A model generated the notes under the pieces. That model made no database searches and was not told where the DNA came from. It worked only from the letters and a program-made list of their open reading frames with translations. Both the position numbers and the translations under genes were made by a program. From positions 3,959,001 to 4,023,000 of the forward strand of contig OX637397.1 in the NCBI GenBank assembly GCA_951799425.1: DNA of 64,000 bases, written 5' to 3'. Source of the stretch: Ilex aquifolium. Lineage: Eukaryota; Streptophyta; Magnoliopsida; Aquifoliales; Aquifoliaceae. Below, one piece after another: positions 1 to 9,852 of this stretch. Within the stretch, counting starts at the first letter, position 1. Each line of letters starts with the position of its first letter.

Positions 1-303
1 ATGCCCCCAGCAAAGGCTGGCCGTTCGACAAATGCTTATGTTTCATCTTTCCCGACAGCCCCCACGTTCGTCAGGTCTCCCTCTCAGGCTCAGTACACTG
101 CTGGGGTTCCATCATATCCGGCATCACCCGCTATGTATGGCCATGGCAGCAGGAGCCCACCATCCAACCCCTATGTTTACTCACCTGAAGCAGCCCCTCC
201 TGCCATTGCTGGACCATATCCAGGAGCACCAATGAACTACCCTGCGTACGGAGGATATGGAAATGGTATGGCACCAGCTTATCAGCAAGTTTATTACCGA
301 TAG
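1..303 (+). CDS. FRIGIDA-like protein, C-terminal fragment (FRL4 type)
   Basis: This is the 3' end of a gene that begins before the window; the frame is open from base 1 and stops at TAG 301-303. The visible 100 residues are rich in proline, tyrosine, glycine and alanine and end in QQVYYR, with a segment reading AYVSSFPTAPTFVRSPSQ. Low-complexity tails of this kind end FRIGIDA-like proteins, plant nuclear proteins related to the flowering regulator FRIGIDA. The assignment to the FRL4 subgroup rests on remembered sequence similarity and on the neighbours: ferredoxin C1, ribosomal L18 and cysteine synthase lie beside FRL4A or FRL4B in Arabidopsis. The conserved FRIGIDA domain lies outside the window, so the family call is probable rather than proven. 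Confidence 0.62.
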   Translation: MPPAKAGRSTNAYVSSFPTAPTFVRSPSQAQYTAGVPSYPASPAMYGHGSRSPPSNPYVYSPEAAPPAIAGPYPGAPMNYPAYGGYGNGMAPAYQQVYYR

Positions 304-2223
304 ATTACTGGTCTTTGAAGATGGTGACAACTGATATGATGACCCCAATCTGAAATATTTCTAAATGGTCTGTAATCACTAACCTTTTAATGGTAGCGAT
401 ATATGTGTGTTAATCCTTGATTCTGAACCTTGTCCTGCGTCTTGCTTTGTCAAGAAACAACTAGGTGACTAAACTCTTAGTACTAGGTGATTGTGAAAAT
501 GTAATTAAGGAAGTTGCTTAACAACTCAGGGTAGCAATGGTAATGGGATGTAGTAGGACTGCTGTTTTGTGTATGATTTATTGTTTTATCTGTTTAGTTC
601 CCGAGTTTACTTTCCATGTTACCAGGAATGCAAGAATTGTAGGACTGTGCAAGTTCATATACCCAAGATGTATAGCATTTGATAGAGTTTGAGGGCCCTT
701 CCTCCCTTTCATTGGGTCCCGACTCCCGAGTGGTTTCGATCACAGAACAGATGATGTCTAGCTAATTAACCTGTGTTGCAGGTGCTGGGCTTTCATGATA
801 TGCAAGTTTGAATGTAAGAGCTGCAGTGAGAATAGTCTGTGTCGGTCGGAATTGGCAGGGTTATTGTCACTGTTGAAATGGAGAAAATGGATTCATACAG
901 TCGACTCCAAATGATTGGGATATAAGATTTAGTTTGGTTTGGTTTGGTTTGGTTTGATTTTGTTTGTTGTCACTGTTGAAATGGCAACTTTAGAAGTTCC
1001 ATACTGTCCTATTTTTATTGAATGGAATGATAAGTATTGGTTCTCTTGAAACTCATTTTTCTTTGTCATAATCGAACTGCATATCTCGAACCTAGTAGGT
1101 GGAGATTGTTTGAGCTCATATGTTGCCTTTTGTACCTGCAAACTTTCCCTTTCTCCTCGTGGGCTCTCAAAGTATGTGGAGAGAATCTTTAATATCTCTT
1201 AATAATTCATTAAAATGCAATTTGAAAAAAAGTTCAAACCAAAAAAAAGTTGTGAAAGGGTTTAGGATTCGCCAACTAGATTGCAATGGTGATACACGTG
1301 AACATTGTTTCGTGGTATCACCAATCAATAATGTGTAAACAAATAAAAAAATGAATTCTACATAAGTTGATAATTACTAGCTTATGTATGTCAATAACTA
1401 TCCATTTTTCTTCTATGTAATTCAATAACTATCCAAGTACGGTTTTCTTTGTACATTTAAGATTTTATTATTGATTGGTGATACTATGTCATCAATATTG
1501 ATATGATATTACCATTACATTGGATATTAAGGGACAAAGATCATTGATTTGTGATATATATTACGTGATAGTGTGGGTGCAACTGTGAGTAAACTCGAGA
1601 AGAAATTGTACATTTTCAACAAAATTTGTCATTCATCATTTTGCCAGAATTTTTTTAGAAAAAAGTATAATTATGTGTTAATTTTTCATTGGATATACAT
1701 ACTATGTGACACTATCACACGATAAATTAGATTAACTCTTAACTTTTTTACGAACCCTAGGGTTAATGACCCCCTTCGATTCTGGTACAATTCAATTTCG
1801 AAGCCCCTTTGAGTCATTTACTATTCTCAATGATGTAACAACAACTTCTAGCATGGTATCTTCTTCCTTAGTTTCCCATGTTAAACAACGTCGTTTGATG
1901 TCCAGACCACGAGTCGTCCACTTGGGGGGGGGGGGGAGAGAGAGAGAGTACTGAGTACCCCTTGGGGTGGAGGCAGGATTTTGGGTCTTCTATTTCACCA
2001 TACCCCTTCTTTGTTAATGCTCAATTGAATCCTAGTTCAAACAGTCGAATTACTGTCGTCGTAGAGAAGTTTTGGCTTTCGTATCCCAGTTGTTTGATGA
2101 TTTGCCTCTGAGAACAGTATCCTAAACCAACAATAAAGCAACCTTTATTCTAACCCTTATCAGTTCAATCATTCTTGTTAATTTTTTTTAGCTGTTAATG
2201 ACCCTTTTATAGCTGTGACCCAA
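304..2223. other. 3' UTR and spacer between FRIGIDA-like and L18 genes
   Basis: No gene is seen here. The first few hundred bases are probably the 3' UTR and downstream flank of the FRIGIDA-like gene. Near 930-955 is a short run of GGTTT repeats. Around 1290-1487 several copies of TGGTGATAC lie in inverted orientation, including one pair about 30 bp apart and another spanning 1313-1487, which suggests MITE remnants. At 1925-1949 a pure G run passes into a GA microsatellite. The last 150 bases before 2224 are probably the L18 5' UTR; TTTTTTAG near 2190 and TTTTATAG at 2204-2211 could be the acceptor of a leader intron, but I see no certain donor. Confidence 0.4.
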
Positions 2224-3330
2224 ATGACATTTATGTTCTTAAGAAGAGTCAGCACCTTAACCTCAGTGGTGAATTGTCATTTGCTTTTGCGGGTATGTGG
2301 TTTTTCTTCAAGGGTTCTTGGTTTGGAAAATCAAGCAGCACAAGCATCATTAATTGATAACAAGGGAATTACTTCTCCTAATTACGACAGTAGGCATCAT
2401 CTTTCGCCATGGTTCTCGGATAATAAAGCTCATTTGGAGGATTGCAAAATCGAGCTTGTGGATAATGAGTCTTGGCAGGTTTCTTCTGGACTAGCAGAGG
2501 CGTGGAGAGGTGCTGCTGGGATGGTGGAAAGACAAGCAGTATTTACGGAGGAGGATGAGGTAGTGCTTAACAATGTATCACCAAACAAGGAAGACCCTGA
2601 TTTCGATGAGATTGAGGATATGAGAGTTCGTGGCAATCTATTCTATAAGATTGACAGGGGTTCCAAAGAGTTTGAAGAGTACAGTTATGACTTCCACAGG
2701 AGGAATTCGGCAAAGAAGAAAGGTGATCGATCAGAAAGAAAAAAGAATGACAACCCAAGTCGTAATTTGGCATCCCCAATCGAAAAATCTTCAAAGAACA
2801 AAGATGAATGGAAAGAAAGCAAGAAGGAAAATGTGAATCATAGTTCTGCCCTCAGAGGGGAGAGACTTCCCAAAGTCGGTAAGGAAAGCCATCGGACTTT
2901 GCAATTTCATGAAGTGGACAATTCTGGTGCTGGGAAGAAGCAAAGGACTCCCACTTTCAATCAGCTTACAGCACCTTACCATGAGCCATTTTGCTTGGAC
3001 ATTTACATATCAAAGGCGTCAGTGCGTGCCTGCATCATTCACCGGGCGACTAGCAACGTTGTTGCTGTGGCGCACACTATTTCTAAGGACATGAAATTTG
3101 ACCTGGTATCGACTAAGAATAGAACTGCTTGTGCTGCTGTTGGGGAAGTATTGGCTCAGAGGGCCTTGGCTGATGATATCCATAATGTGGTTTATACGCC
3201 TAGGAAAGGGGAGAAATTGGAAGGGAAGCTTCAGATTGTACTTCAGTCCATCATTGATAATGGTGTTGATGTTAAGGTGAAGATCAAGCAAAGGAAATTC
3301 AAGAAAGCTGGCTTACTACCTACAGCTTAG
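2224..3330 (+). CDS. Ribosomal protein L18/L5e family protein, probably mitochondrial
   Basis: This 368-residue protein ends in a uL18-type domain (about residues 245-365). The order is a beta strand (CLDIYISKASVRACIIH), a second strand with VVAVAHTIS, a helix (TACAAVGEVLAQRALA) and the end of the fold (GKLQIVLQSIIDNGVDVKV). uL18 proteins bind 5S rRNA in the large ribosomal subunit. The N-terminus (MTFMFLRRVSTLTSV, with further arginines) resembles a mitochondrial targeting peptide. Between them lies a long charged linker (about residues 95-235) with many KK, RSERKK and ESKKE stretches and no known fold. The frame stays open nine bases upstream to a GTG, but the first ATG is at 2224. The gene has a single coding exon. 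The substrate is inferred from the family; plant mitochondrial and plastid L18-like paralogues are not always proven ribosomal proteins. Confidence 0.8.
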   Translation: MTFMFLRRVSTLTSVVNCHLLLRVCGFSSRVLGLENQAAQASLIDNKGITSPNYDSRHHLSPWFSDNKAHLEDCKIELVDNESWQVSSGLAEAWRGAAGMVERQAVFTEEDEVVLNNVSPNKEDPDFDEIEDMRVRGNLFYKIDRGSKEFEEYSYDFHRRNSAKKKGDRSERKKNDNPSRNLASPIEKSSKNKDEWKESKKENVNHSSALRGERLPKVGKESHRTLQFHEVDNSGAGKKQRTPTFNQLTAPYHEPFCLDIYISKASVRACIIHRATSNVVAVAHTISKDMKFDLVSTKNRTACAAVGEVLAQRALADDIHNVVYTPRKGEKLEGKLQIVLQSIIDNGVDVKVKIKQRKFKKAGLLPTA

Positions 3331-4300
3331 GAGCATTATTGACTTGTTGGCTGCTTGATGTGGAACTTTCACTATTGGGTTAGCCATATTTCATGTAAAA
3401 CTTGGGGTTATAAATCCAAGTTTTTCAATGGTATTAGTCATCCTGATGAAGATATTAGTGGACGATTGTTGATTAAGGCTAGAGCTACATGATGTGCTTG
3501 CATTCCACTCTTACTTGTTCATTGCCAACCACATCATTGTTTCTGATAGAAAAGGACTTTCCCCTAAGCAAACGAGAGCTTAATGCTTAGTTTGGTTAAG
3601 CAGATGAGGAAGGAAAAGGAAATTACAAATTCTATATAACTACTCCAGTTGTTGCGGCGAAGGAGCAAGCAGAGCATAAAACAATCTAGCTGAATGGGTT
3701 CATCAAAGCATTAGGTAGCATTCTTCTTGTGGGTTTCTGAATAACTGTAAATTTGCAATTTATGACTAAGCCTGATTTTATTTTGCAAAAATTCTCCAGT
3801 CTTATGAATCCATGGCGGGTATATAATGGCCACCATTCTAAATCCATGTTTTTGCAAAATCATTCAAATCTTAAACCTTAACCAGAGTTCAGACAGCTTC
3901 TATGTGCAGCATTTGGAAATACCCAAGATGGCTAGGACCATCCTTCAATTCTCATTCAATCCAGCTAAAAAAATGGTCTATGACCTCAGTAAATCATTGT
4001 GATCAGCTATTTGATGGTAGCATTTGTAGAATTTGCTCTTTGATGAGAGGAATAGACCAAACACTCGGGAACAAATGTCCACTGCTTAGCCCAAAAAGCA
4101 AAAAAAAAAAGTCCATCCAATTGTCATGCCTTGACATTTTCTCTGAGAGCATGGTAATGAATGTAGCAGAGAATAACAGAACAGCAGACATAAACAACAT
4201 AGTACTTTTTGACACTCCGAAAAATTCCTAGACATTACTGTTTTCTATCAGAAATGCAAAATCGAAACTGCTATTCAAGCATTACTGTTGTACATTGAAT
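3331..4300. other. Convergent 3' flanks of L18 and ferredoxin C1
   Basis: This is the spacer between two convergent genes. It holds the 3' UTRs of the L18 gene and, on the minus strand, ferredoxin C1. The open frames at 3902-4231 and on the opposite strand have no family resemblance and plain AT-rich composition. I see no other element here. Confidence 0.5.
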
Positions 4301-4756
4301 TTAGTCATTGGCAGTGGCTAATTGCAGCGAAAGAAGCTCATCCTCCGGGATAGTTCGAATGTGACAATCAGATTGAGGGTACGATACACATAGTAAGGTA
4401 TAGCCACGCTCCACAACATCATCACTAAGCATACCTTCACTCTGATCAACTGTTCCAGTAAGAAGGCGAGCCGGGCAAGTCATGCACACCCCAAGCTTGC
4501 AATCATGTGGCACAGACAAGCCAGTGTCCAATGCCTTGGACAGAATTGTCTCATCAGGCTCAACCTCTAGCTCAGTGGTTTTACCTTGGTGTTCAATTAG
4601 CACTTTGTATGACCGGACAATGCCCGATAAGCGGCAGTTCAAGCTCGGCCGTGACCGTGGGATGTTTAGCTTGGTGGCAGCATCAGGGAGGTTGCTCTGC
4701 TTTTTGGGTGGGGTGAGGGTGAAGGAAGGAGATGTTGTGAAAGGAAGAGTTGCCAT
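4301..4756 (-). CDS. FDC1: Ferredoxin C1, chloroplast 2Fe-2S protein
   Basis: The product is a 151-residue plant-type [2Fe-2S] ferredoxin. Residues 1 to about 45 are serine, threonine and proline rich, as in a chloroplast transit peptide. The ferredoxin domain runs from about 48 to 140. Its four iron ligands are C86, C91, C94 and C123, in the C-x4-C-x2-C-xn-C spacing. A short extension ending LQLATAND follows the domain; such an extension marks the FdC1 group and is missing from the leaf photosynthetic ferredoxins. FdC1 is a stromal electron carrier thought to accept electrons from photosystem I but to serve partners other than classical FNR. The frame is open upstream to 4921, but the residues there are not transit-peptide-like, so the ATG at 4756 is preferred. 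There is no intron. Confidence 0.88.
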   Translation of the reverse strand: MATLPFTTSPSFTLTPPKKQSNLPDAATKLNIPRSRPSLNCRLSGIVRSYKVLIEHQGKTTELEVEPDETILSKALDTGLSVPHDCKLGVCMTCPARLLTGTVDQSEGMLSDDVVERGYTLLCVSYPQSDCHIRTIPEDELLSLQLATAND

Positions 4757-4914
4757 GTTTTTTGACTGGGGAGATAGGGGGAAGTATTTTGGAGTGCGGA
4801 GGAATTGTATGGTGCTTGAGAGGATAAGGTTTTGTTGGTCTGGATTAGTACATATGTGTGACCTTATATTTTTTTTTTTTTTTTGTTTAATCATCAAAGA
4901 TCTGCAGACCAGTT

Positions 4915-5030
4915 TACTCATATTTCGGCTAATCTCCTCATCAGTCCGATCAAAGATAGACTATTCACGCTGAAACTAGGATATTCATGAGGTATAAGTT
5001 TCTCATGATTAATCATACAATTACAATTGA
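4915..5030 (-). repeat. Fragment of a dispersed SINE-like repeat
   Basis: This stretch, with CAGTCCGATCAAAGATAGAC, TAGGATATTCATGAGG and TTTCTCATGA, matches part of the better preserved copies at 60377-60600 and 61530-61745. It lies about 160 bp upstream of the ferredoxin C1 start codon, so it falls in that gene's promoter or 5' UTR. It lacks the tRNA-like B box seen in the 61.5-kb copy, so it is an internal fragment. Confidence 0.5.
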
Positions 5031-5245
5031 TTAGCTCCCCATAAATAAAAATGACATTTTCCTTATTACTTTCCTAAATAGGTAAAACATATCAATATAT
5101 ATATATAAACAATGTGTATCACATAGATCAATTGCTAGTACATATATATGAAATTCTACGTGACAGATAAACTATACTTGAACATGTCGTCGTGAAAAAA
5201 CATAAGATAAAGTCAATTTAGCTTCCTTAAGAAATAGATACTCTT

Positions 5246-5833
5246 GATGAGCTCAGATTTTATTGGGTCAAACCCAATTAATGAGATAGACTCAAGTCAG
5301 CTAAAAGGAAGGTCAAACCCAGTTCATAGACTCAACTCAGTCCAAGATTTAAGGAATCCAGGAATATAGCGCACGTGGGGAGTAATTGTCGAGATAGTCA
5401 CTCTCCTAGATGAAGACTATCTATAATTATACATATCCTAGTTGTAGTTATCCTCTCCAAGAAGCTAGTAACCTATCCATCACGTCACCGCTTCATCTAA
5501 GGCGCTGTGCCTATAAATTGTAAGCCTTCTCTACATGAAAAGGGCATCTCTCTACACACCCCTCACATAACTTTTCTATCTCCTATCTATTGTACCTCTC
5601 ACGGATCTAACATTTGCTCTTTCTCTCTCTTACCTTACTGTATTAATAAAGGTTCTCCAGCTGCTGTTGCCTTTTTCGAAGTGGAGTAGGCCACCCGAAC
5701 CGAACCACTATATATTTGTGTATTGACCTAATATTTATCTTTTTGTCATTGGTTGTTTTATTAATTGTCTCATTAATTCCTTTACATTATTCACTCGACT
5801 GTTGATCTTGCATAAGTCTATATTATACATCAT
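5246..5833 (+). mobile_element. LTR-like repeat (possible solo LTR), plus orientation
   Basis: This segment aligns over most of its length with the reverse complement of 23117-24068, with an unfilled site where that copy has an insertion. It carries the signals expected of an LTR: a TATA box (CTATAAATTG, 5511-5520), a pyrimidine-rich leader, a polyadenylation signal AATAAA at 5645-5650 and an end near CATCATCA at about 5833. No coding region or partner LTR lies next to it, so it may be a solo LTR or a very short LTR element. I could not find a convincing target-site duplication, so the ends are approximate. Confidence 0.55.
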
Positions 5834-6139
5834 CAAGTCTTGTGCTGTTTTTCAGACCACTATAAAATGAGAAATTTGGCTAATTCTACAATGTGAGTCT
5901 TTTTTTCCTCGCTTTTTTTTTTTCCCTGTTTTCATGAGTGTTAATGATGAAAATTGAATTTTTGTTCCACCTCTCTCATCCATAATAAGATTCTAATCCT
6001 GGTGTTGTCTCATCCTATCTTACGTTAACAATTAGACTAAGAAAAAGTTTTACTTTACTCTACCATGCAATAAAAAATTAGTAACGGTCTTGACCAAGTA
6101 CAAGCTCTTGGTCAAAATTTGACAAGAAGAAGTCATGAA

Positions 6140-6446
6140 GGGAAAGTGTGTGGTACCGCTTTGGTTACCGTATCGAACGTTATTACTTTTATGATAAAAT
6201 TATAATTTAAAAAAAAAAATTATAATTGTTCAGGAGAAGTTCATGATCGATCACAAATACACATGATCGATCATGAATTTCTCCTGAGTAGTTGTAACTT
6301 CTCCCTTTTGAGTTATAACTTGACCTTTAAAAATTATAACTTATACCTCAAAAAAGTTATAACTTACACTTCAAAAAAATTGTAACTTAACCTGAAATTA
6401 TTATAACTTTCGGTACAATACCTCATTCGATACCGTAGCCTTTCCC
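6140..6446. mobile_element. MITE with TGATCGATCA palindromes, 9-bp target duplication
   Basis: The element begins GGGAAAG and ends CTTTCCC. Near each end is an inverted copy of CGATACCGTA. It is flanked by AGTCATGAA on the left (6131-6139) and AGTCTTGAA on the right (6447-6455), a 9-bp duplication with one mismatch. Inside are many TATAACTT or TGTAACTT motifs on both strands and several TGATCGATCA palindromes. The short inverted ends and 9-bp duplication fit a non-autonomous Mutator-type element. It codes for nothing. Related copies lie near 6.6-7.0, 16.1, 24.1, 54.4 and 59.9 kb. Confidence 0.6.
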
Positions 6447-6599
6447 AGTCTTGAATATACACAGTCTGATACGGCAAATCCCTAAGTAGTTCAAATCCTA
6501 TGAAAAAAAAATAGTGTCTAAATCAATCAATTTGTTAAAAAACAATTGATTGATTTTTTCGTTTTAAAAATTTGATATCGTCTCAAAATTTTCTATTTT

Positions 6600-7019
6600 T
6601 AATGGTAAAGTTGAACATTTGAAAAATAAAGTTACAATTGATTAAAGAAAATCTATGATCGATTATGGGATTTTCTTTGTAATTTCTCTTTTACGCGTTA
6701 TAACTTGATCATTAAAAGTTTTAACTCAACATTTGAGAGTTGTAACTTCCATGATCGATCGAAGTGTTTTAAGATCGATCATGCCTTTGCAAGTTATAAC
6801 TTACACTTCAAAAAATAACAATACTTCACATACCACCTTCTTGCACCACCTCAATATGAATCATTAGATTAACGAGTCTTATTAAATTAATTGAATATTT
6901 AAAGGTTGCGATCATGTCCCATCATGTGGTGTAGAGAAAGTGATGCCACATAATTATTGCTCAAAAAATTTTAATTTTTGGTACGATACTGACAACGAAA
7001 CCGTAGATTTTTCCCGTGT
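6600..7019. repeat. Second, degraded copy of the TGATCGATCA repeat
   Basis: The stretch again carries CATGATCGATCGAAG, AAGATCGATCATG and repeated TATAACTT motifs, and ends ACCGTAGATTTTTCCC like the right end of its neighbour at 6140-6446. The left terminus is not recognisable, and the middle (about 6830-6960) has unrelated sequence, so this copy is truncated or interrupted. Confidence 0.45.
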
Positions 7020-7255
7020 TGACCTTAATAGATTAATCTATTAATTGGTATGACATTTTCTCTTGTGATTATCTTTCTTATTAAAAAGTTAACCCGACTA
7101 AATCCGGGTTTTTCTAGACTATATCTTCGGAATTTTTTTAGGATTCATACATGTATTGATCCAAACGAAGAATTTACTCCAGAGTGACTACTGTGCCTTG
7201 CGTATCTTCTTGTCCGCCCGGGGTTGTTTTATTTAATACCAACCGATTATCTTAA

Positions 7256-7427
7256 GAGTAATGTTATGTATCCTAAATCTCTAATCCAAATTTTTATCCC
7301 AAATCAAGGGAGACCATTGAATCAGTGGGTCCCATTTAAAAAAATTGATAGGACTCACTGCTCCAATGGTCTCCCTTCATTTGGGATGAAGATTTGGGTT
7401 AGAGATTTGGGATATATAGTATTTCCC
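7256..7427. mobile_element. Fold-back MITE with 9-bp target duplication (copy 1)
   Basis: The 172-bp element is almost entirely an inverted repeat. The left arm has CCTAAATCTCTAATCCAAAT and the right arm, reverse-complemented, has CCCAAATCTCTAACCCAAAT, followed in both arms by GGGAGACCATTG. The flanks carry an exact 9-bp direct repeat, TTATCTTAA (7247-7255 and 7428-7436). The whole could form one long hairpin. Terminal bases are GAGTAATGTTAT and, inverted, GGGAAATACTAT. The family is also present at 21834-21979. Confidence 0.75.
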
Positions 7428-7436
7428 TTATCTTAA

Positions 7437-9179
7437 ATAGAAAAATGTTGAAAGAGACTTTGGAATGTGTGCCAGATATTGAAATTATAATATCAAATTA
7501 TCTATACACATATAAATATGAGGTTTTAAATATTCGATCTAAATATGACCCCTAAAATAGATCTGTTATGACTTATGTGTGCCCAAAGAGCCAAAGTTTC
7601 ATCTCGTAGCTGCCAAGTTATTGTACTTGGACCCATATCAATGAAAGGTCCATTGACCGAATTGTCACACCCAATCAACATCTTCCAACTGGAGAGATAG
7701 AAATGTAGCATTTGAATACGTAAATCTGGGATAAGTACACTGGCACCCCCTATGGTTTGTACCTATTTCATGGGATACCTTCATGATTATAAAATTATAC
7801 TGTGTGCCCTAAGATTTAGTGTTGAATTTTACAAGATGTCCATTCATCAAGTGACTGTTAATGTCAAAGTCTTCATTGCTAGCCTTATATAAGCTCGAAC
7901 TTCTTCTCAACTCTATCGATGAGATAAGCCCACCAAGCCTATTCAAGTCAACCTACCCACCCCCAAGCTTTTTTCTACCCTATACCTCCAAAACCATATC
8001 CACATCCATCACCTAACTTGCCATCATCATCACCATTCCCTCTTTATACCCATAACATCTATGTTCACCTTAAGGCACAAGCAAAACCATGTGTAAAATC
8101 AATTCCCCTAACAAAGCCACCTCCCAACTCCATTCTTACCAACAAGATTGTCACTTCCATTTCCATCTCTATCCTCTACCTCCACCTTTACCACTATTTA
8201 GCATTTTACATATTCAATTCTACTAGGCGCAAAAAAAGACATGCACAACATGGTTGGCGTCGATGGCATCGAATCGATGAAGTCTTTGTTGTTACTATTA
8301 TGAGGTTGTGTTGTTGGTGTGATGTAACTATGTTGTTGGTGTTGATATGATGAGGTTGTGTCGTTGCGATGATGTGGAGAGGTTGCTGAGAGTTATAAGT
8401 GAGAAGATAAATGGTAGAGGAGAAAGAAGAGAGAAGTTAGGAATAAGGGGAAAGTTGGTAGTGTAGAGAGTTGCGAGGGAGAAAAAAAAAAAGAGGGGCA
8501 GGTGAAGAAGGTATGTGTAGGAGAAGGTGCAGGTGTATGAAAGATGGCGTGGGAGAATGCAAGAAATTAGGGCATTAATTGATAGATTTCTCAATTCTAG
8601 AAGCCAGTTTAGGTAGGAACTCAAATTTTTTGGGCGAAAATCTAAAATTTGCCTTCAGATCAAATTTAGAGAAATTTAGAATAATCTAAACTGCGAAAAT
8701 TAAAAATTATTTTTATATCTTTAGAAAATTAAAAAATCTTTTACTTTATTATATAAATTATTTTAAAGATTTACAATATAATACATAATAGTTTATAATT
8801 TAAAATTGCCCAAATCATGGGCCTCGATCCAAAGTTTAGCTCGCCCTATCTGACTAATCTTATTTATTTATTGAAAAGAATAACCAATCTTATGAAGTGG
8901 TGTGCTTTTGTCTTAATATTTGTTTAGATCAAGCCTCTTTGGTGCCAACAATAAAATTAAAATTACGAAAAATCCGTCATCAACATTTTCTATGATATGG
9001 ATGTTAGTATAATTTCTGAAACTATGAGCCTCTCTCATAAAATCAATCCAAATCATAGGTGATGTTAGTGTACTTCTCCCAGAAATTTCCTCGTAGTTTA
9101 CGTTGACGTCTGTCCTCTCTATAAAATCATATCAAATCAATAGCTAGTGGCGTCATACGATTCTCCTCTTGACTGCTAC
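7437..9179. other. AT-rich spacer upstream of the cysteine synthase gene
   Basis: No gene is recognised. Around 7733-7870 the text (TAAGTACACTGGCACCCCCT and onward) looks like the terminal region of a transposon, but I could not find a matching inverted end. The open frames at 8018-8624 are pyrimidine or purine runs without family resemblance. The last few hundred bases should hold the promoter of the cysteine synthase gene; no clear TATA box stands out. Confidence 0.35.
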
Positions 9180-9224
9180 ACTTTACCCGGCTCTCATTGC
9201 TTCTCTCTCACTCCCAGCCCCAAG

Positions 9225-9837
9225 GTGATTGTTCTTTTTTCTCTTAATTATCTCTATTTACTGCTCATTTATGTAATTTAATGATTTGTTAATTCCTCAA
9301 TCATCGAACCTAATCATTGATTGACGAATTATTATACTAAATTATACTATCGGGTTTTGAATGATTGCGATGATCTCGATGCTAAACTGAAACAATTTAA
9401 AACTCGTTGTTAGTTGATGTGCAATTTTCAATTTTGATTGAGTCTTCGTTTTCAACGAGGCTTTGGTTGAATTTCTTGGAGATGGAAGAAATGTTGTGAA
9501 TATTTTAATTACATTTCTTGTATTTAGTGGATTTTTTGTGTTTGTTTATATGTATAAGAAGATAATTCTGGTGGGTGGTGAAAGAAATATTATTTTATCC
9601 TTCTGAGTTTTTCTGAATTGGAAAGTTTGCCGTCTATACAAATGAATAATTTGTATGTAATTGCTTGAGAGTTTGTCTTAGTTCCTGAGGAAGGTTGTAA
9701 AGGTATATATACACACACATATATATCTATGTGCATATGTGTGTTTTTGTGGGTTCATTCTACTATAGAAAACTTTAAGAAGTGACACAGCTGTAGACTT
9801 TGAGAGAACGTTTTGTTTCTTGTTTATTTGGTTTCAG
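9225..9837 (+). other. Leader intron of the cysteine synthase gene
   Basis: A pyrimidine-rich leader (about 9180-9224, CTCATTGCTTCTCTCTCACT) ends at AAG/GTGATT. The acceptor TTTCAG lies at 9832-9837, 15 bases before the ATG at 9853. The intron is therefore about 613 bp and lies wholly in the 5' UTR. Leader introns with T-rich starts are common in strongly expressed plant genes and often raise expression. The transcription start is not defined by the sequence. Confidence 0.6.
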
Positions 9838-9852
9838 AATTAATCTGGAAAG

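Noticed and set aside
4482-4973. 163-residue plus-strand frame over ferredoxin C1
   Set aside because: It is the antisense of the ferredoxin gene and has no features of its own.
6140-6446. Palindromes considered as a CRISPR array or operator cluster
   Set aside because: The repeats are irregular in spacing, occur in both orientations, and the DNA is a plant genome; a MITE explains the ends and the flank duplication better.
8018-8624. Overlapping frames of 110 and 98 residues
   Set aside because: Both come from pyrimidine- or purine-rich low-complexity DNA on opposite strands, and neither shows a domain.
7733-8640. Possible large DNA transposon starting TAAGTACACTGGCACCCCCT
   Set aside because: I could not find the inverted partner end or flanking duplication, so it is only mentioned in the spacer entry.
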